DNA from: Pseudomonadota bacterium
GTDB taxonomy: Bacteria > Pseudomonadota > Alphaproteobacteria > Dongiales > Dongiaceae
Assembly: GCA_021792365.1 (NCBI GenBank)
Contig: JAJYUT010000002.1
Location: 826,313 to 890,312, forward strand
DNA: 64,000 nt
Direction: 5' to 3'
Part shown: positions 33,554 through 41,987 of the stretch, in pieces
Numbering within the stretch: the stretch's first letter is position 1
How the letters are laid out: each line of letters opens with the position of its first letter
Made by a program: the position numbers and the translations under genes
The notes under the pieces: generated by a model
The model's input: the letters and a program-made list of their open reading frames with translations, nothing else
What the model was told of the DNA's origin: nothing
The model's database searches: none

Positions 33554-35035
33554 CTAGATGCCCATGCAGAGATACTTGACCTCGAGATAGTCCTCGATGC
33601 CGTATTTCGAGCCTTCGCGGCCGATGCCGGATTCCTTCACGCCGCCGAACGGCGCCACTTCGGTAGAGATGATGCCGGTGTTGATGCCGATGATACCGGA
33701 CTCGATCTGCTCCGCCACGCGCCAGACACGGCCGAGGTCGCGGGCGTAGAAATAGGCCGCCAGGCCGAATTCCGTGGCGTTGGCGAGCTTCACCGCCTCC
33801 TCTTCGGTCTTGAAGCGGAACAGCGGGGCGACCGGGCCAAAGGTCTCCTCGCGCGCGACCGCCATCTCCGGCGTCACGTTCACCAGGATCGTCGGCTCGA
33901 AGAAGCTGTGGCCAAGAGCGTGGCGCTTGCCGCCCGCCACCACCTTGGCGCCCTTCCCGACGGCGTCGGCGATGTGCTGCTCGACCTTCTCCACCGCCTT
34001 CATGTCTATCAGCGGTCCCTGCTGGGTCTCGCCCTTCAGGCCGTCGCCGACCATGAGCTTGGCAACCGCGGCGGTGAGCTTGGCGGCGAAGGCGTCATAC
34101 ACGCTGTCCTGCACCAGGATGCGGTTGGCGCAGACGCAGGTCTGGCCGGTGTTGCGGTATTTGGACATGATCGCGCCCTCGACCGCGGCGTCGAGATCGG
34201 CGTCGTCGAACACGATGAAGGGTGCATTGCCGCCGAGTTCCATCGAGGTCTTCTTGACCGACTTGGCGCATTGCTCGAGCAAAATCTTGCCGATCTCGGT
34301 CGAGCCGGTGAAGGTCAGCTTGCGCACGATCGGGTTGGAGGTCATCTCGCCGCCGATCTGAGTGGCGGACCCGGTAACCACGTTGAAGATGCCCGCCGGG
34401 ACGCCGGCGCGATGCGCCAGTTCCGCTAGCGCCAGGGCGGAGAACGGCGTCTGGGTCGCGGGCTTGAGGACGATCGGGCAGCCGGCCGCCAAAGCCGGGC
34501 CGGCCTTGCGGGTAATCATGGCGGAGGGGAAGTTCCACGGCGTGATGGCGGCGACGACGCCGACCGGCTCCTTGATCACCACGATGCGCTTGTCGGGCTG
34601 GTGGCCTGGGATCACGTCGCCATAGGTGCGCTTGCCTTCCTCCGCGAACCACTCGATGAAGGAGGCGGCATAGGCGACCTCGCCCTTGGACTCCGCCATC
34701 GGCTTGCCCTGCTCCGCCGTCATCAGGATCGCCAGGTCCTCCTGGTTTTCCATCATGAGGTTGAAGAGCTTGCGCAGGACGTTCGCCCGCTCCTTCGCCG
34801 TCTTCTTGCGCCAGCCGGCCCAGGCGGCGTCGGCCGCCTCGATCGCGCGGCGGGTCTCGGTGGCGCCCATGTTGGGAATGGTGCCAAGCACCTCACCGGT
34901 CGCCGGATTGGTGACGTCGATGGTCTTGCCGCTGTCGGCATCGACCCATTCGCCGTTGATGTAGCACTGCTGCCGGAACAGGCTGGGGTCCTTGAGCGAC
35001 AGCGCGGATGGCTTCTTGAGCGCGGCTTGCGACAT
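33554..35035 (-). CDS. gabD: NAD(P)-dependent succinate-semialdehyde dehydrogenase
   Basis: The 493-residue aldehyde dehydrogenase oxidises succinate semialdehyde to succinate in GABA breakdown. It has the GabD-type opening [40 protein letters not shown], the Glu in [20 protein letters not shown] and the catalytic Cys in [16 protein letters not shown]. The adjacent second Cys is also typical of GabD. It is monocistronic with a terminator downstream. The exact substrate could be a near relative such as glutarate semialdehyde. Confidence 0.9.
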   Translation of the reverse strand: MSQAALKKPSALSLKDPSLFRQQCYINGEWVDADSGKTIDVTNPATGEVLGTIPNMGATETRRAIEAADAAWAGWRKKTAKERANVLRKLFNLMMENQEDLAILMTAEQGKPMAESKGEVAYAASFIEWFAEEGKRTYGDVIPGHQPDKRIVVIKEPVGVVAAITPWNFPSAMITRKAGPALAAGCPIVLKPATQTPFSALALAELAHRAGVPAGIFNVVTGSATQIGGEMTSNPIVRKLTFTGSTEIGKILLEQCAKSVKKTSMELGGNAPFIVFDDADLDAAVEGAIMSKYRNTGQTCVCANRILVQDSVYDAFAAKLTAAVAKLMVGDGLKGETQQGPLIDMKAVEKVEQHIADAVGKGAKVVAGGKRHALGHSFFEPTILVNVTPEMAVAREETFGPVAPLFRFKTEEEAVKLANATEFGLAAYFYARDLGRVWRVAEQIESGIIGINTGIISTEVAPFGGVKESGIGREGSKYGIEDYLEVKYLCMGI

Positions 35036-35150
35036 GATTTTTGATCCTCGAGTACCGGAATGACGGCCCGCAGTATAGTCAGAGATAGTGCGGAATAAAG
35101 GAGATTAAAGGCCGCGGTCTGGCTCGAATAGATGCTTCAATTTCCGAGGC

Positions 35151-35909
35151 TTAGATCGCGTCCTTCAATTCCCCTTCAGGATCAGGCTCGTGCCGGTCGA
35201 CGAGGTCGCGCCAGAAGGTCGTATCCTCGAATTCATAGGAGACTTCCAGTGGCCGATCGAACGTGCGCTCCCGCTCCTTCACCAGGCGGATGAGAGATCC
35301 CGCATCGCGGCGCTTGAGATCGAAGCTGTTGGCCTTGAGCCAGGTCTTCAGCGCCGCGGCCTCCTCAGCCGCCACGCCGCTCTGAACCGCCTGGGCCAGG
35401 ATGCGTTCCCAGGTGCGGTCCTTGTAATAGATCGATTGCGCGCTCTGCAGCACGCGGCGGCGCGCCGCCCTCGACAGCACGCCCGAAGCCCGCGCGCGCG
35501 ACAGGTTGGCACGCACATTGACCAGCGCCTCGGTCACCGAGGGATAGCCCAGCTCCGCCGGGCCGTGCAGCACGGCGACCTCGGCATCGTCGATGATGGA
35601 TCCGCAGCGATAGGCCCGGTAGATAGCGCCCACCCCCTGCATGCCGAAGGCCCACAGTTCCGCCGCCCGCAGGGCGCCCATGCTAGCCGCCCCGAACACA
35701 TGGATGCCCAGGGACATCGCCCACAGGATCTCCTTGTGCCAGACCGCCGGCTGCGCCTCGAAATAGCCGTCGATCAGGGCAATGGCGCGTGGCCCCTCGC
35801 GGGTGGCGCGATAAATGTCGCCCTCGGCCGCAGGCGGCAGATAGGTGAGCCCCGGCACATTGGAATCGGCGCGATCGAGCGATGGGCCGGCAAAAACGAC
35901 AATCGTCAT
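35151..35909 (-). CDS. tfuA: TfuA-like protein, partner of YcaO
   Basis: The 252-residue protein has the TfuA core: VVFAGPSLDRADSNVPG, YLPPAAEGDIYRATREGPRA, LIDGYFEAQPAVWHKEILWA, FGAASMGALRAAELWAFGMQ and DAEVAVLHGPAELGYPSVTE. TfuA proteins, first noted in the trifolitoxin locus, help YcaO enzymes install sulfur (thioamides) in peptide backbones, probably by delivering it. The ATG overlaps the YcaO stop (ATGA), so the two are coupled. It is the last gene of the three-gene operon that starts with the repeat precursor. Confidence 0.93.
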   Translation of the reverse strand: MTIVVFAGPSLDRADSNVPGLTYLPPAAEGDIYRATREGPRAIALIDGYFEAQPAVWHKEILWAMSLGIHVFGAASMGALRAAELWAFGMQGVGAIYRAYRCGSIIDDAEVAVLHGPAELGYPSVTEALVNVRANLSRARASGVLSRAARRRVLQSAQSIYYKDRTWERILAQAVQSGVAAEEAAALKTWLKANSFDLKRRDAGSLIRLVKERERTFDRPLEVSYEFEDTTFWRDLVDRHEPDPEGELKDAI

Positions 35910-37147
35910 GAAAGGCTCTGCTGGAAACGGCGCGCACGGTCTCCCAGAGCATAGTCCGGCGCGTCCTCCGGGTCGAGTTCGAGACCCGGCACCATCAGCC
36001 GTACCACTGGGATGCCGAATTCCTTCTTGGTCAGGTCGACCACGCAGACATGCCCGGCCCCGACCGCCTTCACGCGCTTCAGCAGAAATTTGAGATCGGA
36101 TTCGAAATCGCCCAGCGCTCCATCCGGCACCTCGTCGAAGCGGCGTGCGGGTATCCGGCTCTCCCACAGCCTGTTCGCCAGTTCCGAGATGCGCTGGTGC
36201 GCCGGCTCCTCGTAGTTGTGGCGCTTGAGGTCATCGCGCGAGCCGGCGATGTAGGTCAGGCGGGATTGCACCGCCTCGGTGATCCCGCGGGACAGGGCGA
36301 TACCGCGCGCGAGGTGGCACCCTGCGCCGCAAAACGCGCCGAGCGGCATGCGCGTGTTGCCCGGCCCCTCGCGCAGGCGCACGAAAAAGGCCGCGACGCC
36401 GACGTCGCTCGTCATGTCCCAGACCGACAGCATCATCTTCGCTTCCATCAGCCGGTCGATGAGTGCGCGGCAGTAGGGATCGTCGACGGTGTCGAGGTCG
36501 AGCCGCGTCGCCGCGCGAGAGACCCGCGGTCGCAGCGCCCACAGCGCGTTGGCATCGCGCTCGATGATCTCGTAGAGGCCGGCGCAGATCGCCTCCAGGC
36601 GGTTGTTGCCGGAGGCCAGGCCGTTGCTGCAGACCGGGAAGTCGCCGCTATGCGCATAGTCGCGCAGTTCGCGGCAATCGGTGTGGATGAGGTCGTACGG
36701 CACCCAGATGGACCGGCTGTCGAGCAGATCCTCCGCCTCGATCCACGGCATCTCGGTACGGTCATCGGCGGCTGAGTCATGCGACCGCGGGACGATGTCG
36801 AGATCCACCACACGGCGGCCCCGCTTCAGGGTGCGGCGGGAGTCGAGGGCGACAGGCAGGTCGATATGCTCGCCGTGAAACGTTTCGGCCGCCTCCATGA
36901 AGCCGGACGCGCGTGCGGCATCGATATCCAGCCCCTTGCCCTGCGCCACCGACAGGGCGCGGGAATTTGGCCGGCAGGCCATGACGACCGGGATGCCGAG
37001 ATAGTCGAGGCCGGTCACGTCGGCAAGGCGCGTGATCCCCATCGGGCCCGCACAACGACGAAATCGCGCCAGCGTTTCCGCTGGCGCGATTGCTCGATGC
37101 GTGCCGCGCAGATAGCCCTTAGGCGCGGCCTTATTCGGTGACTCCAC
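35906..37147 (-). CDS. ycaO: YcaO-domain ATP-dependent peptide-modifying enzyme
   Basis: The 413-residue YcaO enzyme activates peptide backbone amides with ATP. Its ATP/Mg2+ motifs are visible: SNGLASGNNRLEAICAGLYE followed by EIIERDANALWAL, and LSRGITEAVQSRLTYIAGSR; the end has VVRLMVPGLELDPED. Sequence and the fused context with TfuA put it in the thioamide-forming (TfuA-associated) class rather than the azoline class with a partner E1-like protein, none of which is present. The start is GTG at 37147, 15 bases after the stop of the precursor gene, with no clear ribosome site, so coupling is likely. Confidence 0.94.
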   Translation of the reverse strand: MESPNKAAPKGYLRGTHRAIAPAETLARFRRCAGPMGITRLADVTGLDYLGIPVVMACRPNSRALSVAQGKGLDIDAARASGFMEAAETFHGEHIDLPVALDSRRTLKRGRRVVDLDIVPRSHDSAADDRTEMPWIEAEDLLDSRSIWVPYDLIHTDCRELRDYAHSGDFPVCSNGLASGNNRLEAICAGLYEIIERDANALWALRPRVSRAATRLDLDTVDDPYCRALIDRLMEAKMMLSVWDMTSDVGVAAFFVRLREGPGNTRMPLGAFCGAGCHLARGIALSRGITEAVQSRLTYIAGSRDDLKRHNYEEPAHQRISELANRLWESRIPARRFDEVPDGALGDFESDLKFLLKRVKAVGAGHVCVVDLTKKEFGIPVVRLMVPGLELDPEDAPDYALGDRARRFQQSLS

Positions 37148-37162
37148 GTCGCAGGCGGTGGA

Positions 37163-37786
37163 TCAGGCGGCCTGCGGGTGGATGGCGCGTGCCGACCGGA
37201 CGCATTGGCGCGCGCTGCGCGACGGCTCCGTGCACTGACGCGCGCTGCGCGTAGGTTCGGTGCACTGACGCGCGCTGCGCGTGGGTTCGGTGCACTGCCG
37301 CGCAGTGCGCGTCGGCTCGACGCACTGACGCGCCGCACGCGTGGGTTCCACGCATTGCCGCGCGCTGCGGGCCGGCTCGACGCATTGCCGTGCGGCCCGG
37401 GCCGGTTCCGTGCACTGCCGCGCCTGCCGCACGCATTGGCGGCTCTGGCGGGCCGTGATCGCACGCGCATTGCGGTCGTCCGTGATGGCGCGGGCGTTCC
37501 GGTCATCGGTGATGGCGCGGGCGTTCCGGTCATCGGTGATCGCGCGAGCGTCGCGATCCTCGCTCCCGCCGAGTTCCATGACGAATTCGACGCCGATCAT
37601 GCGCGACTCACGTACGGCCTCGATCGTGGTCAGCTCTTTTTCAAGCATACCGAGAATCTCGCTGCCGCCGTCTTCCAGCGGGCTGCCGATCGCTTCGGCC
37701 GGGATCAGGTAATGCCGGCCGCGGATCTTGACCAGAATGTCGCCGACAGCGGGTTCCGCCTCCAGGGATTGTGTGCGCTCCACCAT
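37163..37786 (-). CDS. Candidate multicore RiPP precursor with tandem Cys decapeptides
   Basis: The 207-residue protein begins after a strong AAGGAGG. Residues 1-75 form a leader-like acidic/hydrophobic domain (GDILVKIRGRHYLIPAEAIG). Residues 76-111 are four 9-residue copies of DDRNARAIT. From 112 to 201 come decapeptides ARQC(T/V)EP(A/T/S)R(S/A/T): seven standard copies, the last degenerate ARQCVRSARA and a first broken copy; Cys recur every ten residues from 125 to 195. The two downstream genes are ycaO and tfuA, 15 bases away. The repeat design and Cys placement fit a precursor from which many short modified peptides are cut. No product like this is known to me. Confidence 0.8.
   Translation of the reverse strand: MVERTQSLEAEPAVGDILVKIRGRHYLIPAEAIGSPLEDGGSEILGMLEKELTTIEAVRESRMIGVEFVMELGGSEDRDARAITDDRNARAITDDRNARAITDDRNARAITARQSRQCVRQARQCTEPARAARQCVEPARSARQCVEPTRAARQCVEPTRTARQCTEPTRSARQCTEPTRSARQCTEPSRSARQCVRSARAIHPQAA
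37184..37453 (-). repeat. 30-bp tandem repeats encoding ARQC(T/V)EPxRx core units
   Basis: Nine units of 30 bases, each encoding a decapeptide with ARQC; seven standard units, the first and last are degenerate. Cys codons fall exactly every 30 bases from residue 125 to 195. Units differ mainly in third positions and at the residues T/V after Cys and A/T/S before the second Arg. The series is in frame with the precursor, so it is a coding repeat and not a CRISPR or satellite. Confidence 0.85.
37454..37561 (-). repeat. 27-bp tandem repeats encoding DDRNARAIT
   Basis: Four units of 27 bases encode EDRDARAIT once and DDRNARAIT three times, residues 76-111 of the precursor. They have no Cys and may act as a spacer or recognition stretch between leader and cores. 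The three full copies are nearly identical in DNA, which points to recent duplication. Confidence 0.85.
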
Positions 37787-37843
37787 GCTCCCCTCCTTGC
37801 TGCAAAAATATGGTTAGTAAAATATTGACGAGCTAACCCCTCG

Positions 37844-37858
37844 TTAACCAGCGCTTAA
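37844..37858. promoter_or_regulatory. CtrA-type box upstream of the RiPP precursor
   Basis: TTAA-CCAGCGC-TTAA (TTAA-N7-TTAA) matches the full consensus for the alphaproteobacterial master regulator CtrA; the second half continues to TTAACCAT. It lies 58-72 bases before the precursor's start codon, in an AT-rich region with further GGTTA copies. That CtrA acts here is inferred from the motif alone. Confidence 0.45.
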
Positions 37859-37982
37859 CCATAAGTCATGGAGGGGCGGAGTCAAGCATCCCCGTGCTGA
37901 GAAGGGTGAATTTTTCAACTTGCGGTCATCCATCCTTAGCCTGAACGAAATAGTTGCGGCCGGGACGGCTCAGGATAAGGAA

Positions 37983-38882
37983 TTAAATCCCGCAGAACCA
38001 CCGAATAGCGGTCAGAAACGCGGTCGGATTCTCGAACATCGGCATATGGCTCGCGCCCGGGATCACCGAAACCTTCGCGTTCGGCGTGACCGACGCGAAA
38101 TCGCGGTTCGCGGCGGGGGTCGATTCATCGTATTCGCCGCACACGAACAGGCACGGCACCGCGATACGCGGCAGCAGGATGCTGCCGTCATAGCCCTTGA
38201 GCGTGCCGGTGCAGGAGAACTCGCCGGCGCCCCAGAGTGTCCGCTGGAGCGTTCCGTTGAGCGTCCTAAATAAACGGGTGACCTCCGGCGGCTCCTCGCT
38301 CAGGCGGCAGAAATGGCGCTTCATCAAGACGCCGAGCGCGGCCTGATATTCCGGTGCGCTGGTGGTGCCGGCCGCCTCATGCCGGTCGAGCGCGATCTGC
38401 ACGTCGGCCGGCAGGGCCGCCTTGTGCGCGGCGTTATCGGCGACCCAGCGCGCGGTGCTGATGAGCGGCGAGGCGAAGACCGCGCCCTGCAGGCCGGGCG
38501 CACCGCGTGCGGCATATTCCACGGCGATGAGGCCGCCCCAGGAATGCCCGAGCAGAATGCAGCGATCAATGTCCAGCGCCGCGCGCAAGGCATCCACCTC
38601 CGCCACGAAGCGCTCAACCCGCCAGTTGCGCGGGTCGCCCGGCTTGTCGGATTCGCCGCAATCGAGCTGGTCGTAGAGGATGATCGTGCGCTCTTCGCTG
38701 AGCCTGGTCAGGGGCAGCAGATAGTCGTGGGAGCCGCCCGGCCCGCCATGAATGGCGATCAGCGGCGCGCGCGGCGACCTGAGGTGCCGGACCCCATCCA
38801 TGCGCCACCAGATGCGGCCGCCCGGCGCATCGGCGTAGCCGGCCCGTTCCGGTCCGCTCGGGGTGATGCTGGCAGCCAGCAT
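37983..38882 (-). CDS. Alpha/beta hydrolase of the proline-iminopeptidase type
   Basis: The 299-residue enzyme has the oxyanion motif IAIHGGPGGSHDYLLPLT, the nucleophile in ILLGHSWGGLIAVEYA (Ser), an Asp in CGEYDESTP and the His in IPGASHMPMFE. HGGPGG and the helical cap segment put it in the S33 family (proline iminopeptidases and tricorn-interacting factors), which release N-terminal residues, often Pro, from short peptides. It lies upstream of the RiPP precursor on the same strand, but 196 bases away with a separate promoter box between, so a joint role is only a possibility. Confidence 0.87.
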   Translation of the reverse strand: MLAASITPSGPERAGYADAPGGRIWWRMDGVRHLRSPRAPLIAIHGGPGGSHDYLLPLTRLSEERTIILYDQLDCGESDKPGDPRNWRVERFVAEVDALRAALDIDRCILLGHSWGGLIAVEYAARGAPGLQGAVFASPLISTARWVADNAAHKAALPADVQIALDRHEAAGTTSAPEYQAALGVLMKRHFCRLSEEPPEVTRLFRTLNGTLQRTLWGAGEFSCTGTLKGYDGSILLPRIAVPCLFVCGEYDESTPAANRDFASVTPNAKVSVIPGASHMPMFENPTAFLTAIRWFCGI

Positions 38883-38984
38883 GCTCGCGTCTCCCCCATC
38901 TCTGGAGTCGTCTGGAGGCTTGCCGGCTTCGTAGCGGTGAAATGCGCCGTGAATAAGGCGGATGCCGCTCTAACCCGCGACCGC

Positions 38985-40256
38985 CTAAGCCACGATCGCC
39001 TGCGCCGCCGCGAAGCCGGAGCGAATCGCGCCTTCGATGGTAGATGGCCAACCTGTGTCCGTCCAATCACCGGCCAGGAACAAGTTGTGATGCGATGTCA
39101 CAGAGCCCGGGCGCCGTCGCAACTGCGCCGGCGTGGCGGCGAAGGTGGCGCGCTTCTCCTTCACGATGCGCCAGTGCGGCATCGGCGTCGCGCCGAGGTC
39201 CAGCGCACGCTGCACGTCGCGCCAGATGACCTGGGCGAGATCTTCGGCCGTGCGATCGATCAGGTGATCCGCGGCGCTGATGGTGACGGAGACGTGGCCC
39301 GGCTTCACGAACACCCACTCTGCCGTGCCGCCGACCACGCCAAGGAAGCTGTGCGGCGACGCGTTGCCCGGCTCGATCCGGTAGTGCGCATTGACGATGC
39401 CGCGGAACTCGGTCGGCGCGATCAGGTCCGGCACCAGATCAGCAGCCACCGGCGCGTTGACCGCGAGCAGGACCGCTTCATCCGCCGCCACATCGACCTG
39501 CCCCTTGGCGCCGAAATCGAGCGATGCGACGGCGCCGGATGCGATGGTCAGGCCGCGCAGCCGGTGGCCGAAGGAGGCCTCCGCGCCACGAGCCGCCAGC
39601 AGGCGCAGCGCCGGATCCACCAGGCTTTCCGACAAGCCTTCGCGCGGCAGCAGGGCATGCAGCCCCGCCCCACCCCGCCCGAAGGTCTCGGAGAACAGGC
39701 GCCAGAGCAATCGCGCGGAGGCTTCCTCCGGCACTGTGTTGAGCGCAGCGACGGTGAGCGGCCGCCACAGCCGGTCGTACAGCACCGAGCCGGGCGGGAG
39801 CACGTCCTTCACCGTCTCCCCGATGCGCGCGCCCCGCAGCTTCAGCGCCTGCAGGTAGTCCCAGGCGCGGGAGCCGGCGACGCGCCGGTCCGCCAGCAAG
39901 ACCCACCAGGGGAAACGATGATCCGTCGGCCTGACGGACCAGCGTTCGCCGCTCCGGAGGTCGACGAACGGGAACTCGGCCATTTCGCGCACGATGAAGG
40001 TGGCGGCGGCTTCACTCTCGGCCACATAGGCCATGGCCGCGTCATTGCCCGACACCAGCAGGTGATTGCCGTTGTCGACCCGGCAGCCGAGTTCCACGTC
40101 CAGGTAGGAGCGGCAGCGGCCGCCTGCATTCTGCGCGGCTTCGTAAAGGCGAACATGGGCGCCGCCCTTGGCCAGGCGCATTGCGGCCGCCAGGCCCGCG
40201 AGGCCGGCGCCGATCACATGGACCCGGCGCCCGTGCAACGAACCCGCCGCGCTCAC
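38985..40256 (-). CDS. hpnE: Hydroxysqualene dehydroxylase
   Basis: The 423-residue FAD enzyme reduces hydroxysqualene to squalene, the third step in HpnCDE-type squalene synthesis. It has the FAD motif HVIGAGLAGLAAAMRLAKGG, the DNGNHLLVSGNDAAMAYV region and the C-terminal FAD contact GWPSTIEGAIRSGFAAAQAI. The start is GTG at 40256, overlapping the TGA of hpnD (GTGA), and the reading frame upstream of it is not used. It is the last gene of the hpnBCDE operon. Confidence 0.93.
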   Translation of the reverse strand: MSAAGSLHGRRVHVIGAGLAGLAAAMRLAKGGAHVRLYEAAQNAGGRCRSYLDVELGCRVDNGNHLLVSGNDAAMAYVAESEAAATFIVREMAEFPFVDLRSGERWSVRPTDHRFPWWVLLADRRVAGSRAWDYLQALKLRGARIGETVKDVLPPGSVLYDRLWRPLTVAALNTVPEEASARLLWRLFSETFGRGGAGLHALLPREGLSESLVDPALRLLAARGAEASFGHRLRGLTIASGAVASLDFGAKGQVDVAADEAVLLAVNAPVAADLVPDLIAPTEFRGIVNAHYRIEPGNASPHSFLGVVGGTAEWVFVKPGHVSVTISAADHLIDRTAEDLAQVIWRDVQRALDLGATPMPHWRIVKEKRATFAATPAQLRRRPGSVTSHHNLFLAGDWTDTGWPSTIEGAIRSGFAAAQAIVA

Positions 40257-41119
40257 AGGAACCCGTAGCGGAACGCGAGCCAGATCTTCTGCCATTTGGG
40301 CAGCGAGACGCGCGCGAAGGGGTCGCGCCAATCGGCCTTGACCAGGCGCTCCAGGATGGCGCGATAGACCCCGCCCATGATGGCGGCCGGGCGCATCGGA
40401 CCCTTGGCACAGGATGCCATCGCGACACGGGCGCCGGCGAAATGCTGGCGCGCGCGCCGCGCGAGCTGATGGCAGGCGGCGCGCAGATTGGGATGCGCCA
40501 TCACCGCCATTGGCGCACGCTCCGCAATGCCCGCGGCATCGAGCATCTCGTGCGGCAGATAGAGCCGGCCGCGCTCGGCATCCTCGCCGAGGTCGCGCAG
40601 GATGTTGGTGAGCTGCAGGGCGCGCCCCAGGTGATAGGCGACATCGTCGGCCTGCGGCTCGGTCGCGCCGAACGCCCGCACCGACAGGCGGCCGACCGCG
40701 CTCGCCACCCGGTCGCAATAGAGGTCCAGCTTGTCCATCGGAGGCGCGACGATGTCCTCGCTTGCGTCCATTTCCATGCCGTCGATGACCGCCAGGAAAT
40801 CCTCGCGTCGCAACTGGAACTGCTTGACGCAGGGCAGCAGCGCGCGCGCGATCGGATGCTGGGGTTGACCCTCGTAGAGCCGCGCGATCTCGGCCCGCCA
40901 GCCATCAAGCCGGCGCTTCTTGTCCGCGATCTCCGCCGGTTCGTCGGCGATGTCGTCGACCTCCCGGCAAAAGGCGTAGATCGCGAACATCGCGTCCCGC
41001 CGCGCCTGCGGCAGAAGGCGCATCGCCGCATAGAACGAGGTGCCGGAGGCTTGCACCTTGGCCGCGATGTCCGACTGCAAGGCGGTCATGTTGCCGGGGA
41101 CTGCGCCGTTGCCGCTCAT
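40253..41119 (-). CDS. hpnD: Presqualene diphosphate synthase
   Basis: The 288-residue enzyme joins two farnesyl diphosphates to presqualene diphosphate. It has the squalene/phytoene synthase motifs: SFYAAMRLLPQARRDAM, the first Asp-rich site in FCREVDDIADEP, and the second in LTNILRDLGEDAERGRLYLP. The ATG at 41119 overlaps hpnC's TGA. The three squalene enzymes overlap by four bases each, a tight operon. Confidence 0.95.
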   Translation of the reverse strand: MSGNGAVPGNMTALQSDIAAKVQASGTSFYAAMRLLPQARRDAMFAIYAFCREVDDIADEPAEIADKKRRLDGWRAEIARLYEGQPQHPIARALLPCVKQFQLRREDFLAVIDGMEMDASEDIVAPPMDKLDLYCDRVASAVGRLSVRAFGATEPQADDVAYHLGRALQLTNILRDLGEDAERGRLYLPHEMLDAAGIAERAPMAVMAHPNLRAACHQLARRARQHFAGARVAMASCAKGPMRPAAIMGGVYRAILERLVKADWRDPFARVSLPKWQKIWLAFRYGFL

Positions 41120-41982
41120 GACGCCCGTTTCGGCTTGGGCGTCGCCAGTGCCCAGGCGATGCCCTGGATCGCGCACCAGGCGACGGCGGGTTTGCTGAGC
41201 TTCACGCGCTCGGCCAGCGGATCGCGGCGGCGCAGGTGGCCGATCAGCGTGTCGGCCAGGCGCACGATGGTCGCGCTCTCGCAGCGCAGGCGTGTATCGC
41301 GCAAGGCGGCCGGCAGCTTGCGCGCGCGCTGCATCAATTCGTCAGTCTCGTCCAGCAGGCGATCAAGCACGCGGCGCAGGGCGGTCGAGCATTCGGGTTC
41401 CGCCAAAGCTTCGACGCCGATGCCTTCGGCCGCGAGATGATCCAGCGGCACATAGACCCGGTTCATCTCCAGGTAGTCCTCCCTGCAATCCTGCAGGTGG
41501 TTGATGACCTGCAAGGCATCGCACAGGGCGTCGGAGTAATGCTTGCCCGCCGCATCCTCGCCATGGACATCGAGCAGGTAGCGCCCGACCGGCGATGCGG
41601 AATAGCGGCAATATGTCATCAGGTCCGCCCAGTCATCGTAGCGCAGCTTGGTCGCATCCCAGCGGAACGCGATCAGGAGGTCCGTGCAATCCACCGCAGG
41701 CACGTTGGTGGCCTCGAGGCTTTCGCGCATCTCAGCGGCTACCGGCACGTCGCGGCGCGCCGGGTCCTTCAGAACCGCCTCCATCAGGTCGAGGCGCGCG
41801 ACCTTGTCCTCGGGCGCGAGGGCGGGATTGTCGGCGATGTCGTCGGCCATGCGCGCCCAGCGGTAATAGGCATGGACATGCGGGCGCAGATCGGGGCGGA
41901 GCAGCGCGGAGCCGACCGGGAAATTCTCCGTGCCCTTGTTCTTGCCCGATGGGGTCGCAATGTCCAAGGCCGCCTCGCTCAT
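41116..41982 (-). CDS. hpnC: Hydroxysqualene synthase
   Basis: The 288-residue enzyme hydrolyses presqualene diphosphate to hydroxysqualene. It is a squalene-synthase relative with YYRWARMADDIADNPAL as first Asp-rich site, RDVPVAAEM, and HLQDCREDYLEMNRVYVPLD as the second. The opening TENFPVGSALLRPDLRPHVH is specific to HpnC. The ATG at 41982 lies six bases after the stop of the glycosyltransferase gene. Confidence 0.95.
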   Translation of the reverse strand: MSEAALDIATPSGKNKGTENFPVGSALLRPDLRPHVHAYYRWARMADDIADNPALAPEDKVARLDLMEAVLKDPARRDVPVAAEMRESLEATNVPAVDCTDLLIAFRWDATKLRYDDWADLMTYCRYSASPVGRYLLDVHGEDAAGKHYSDALCDALQVINHLQDCREDYLEMNRVYVPLDHLAAEGIGVEALAEPECSTALRRVLDRLLDETDELMQRARKLPAALRDTRLRCESATIVRLADTLIGHLRRRDPLAERVKLSKPAVAWCAIQGIAWALATPKPKRAS

Positions 41983-41987
41983 TGCGC

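Noticed and set aside
37184-37561. Direct repeats as a possible CRISPR array
   Set aside because: Units are contiguous without unique spacers and are in frame within a coding gene.
37178-37828. A plus-strand frame of 216 codons through the tandem repeats
   Set aside because: It has no ribosome site or leader-like domain and reads Arg/Ala/Leu repeats; the minus frame has AAGGAGG and leads straight into ycaO and tfuA.
40257-40718. N-terminal extension of hpnE inside hpnD
   Set aside because: It would overlap most of the conserved hpnD gene; the GTG overlapping hpnD's stop gives the normal HpnE start.
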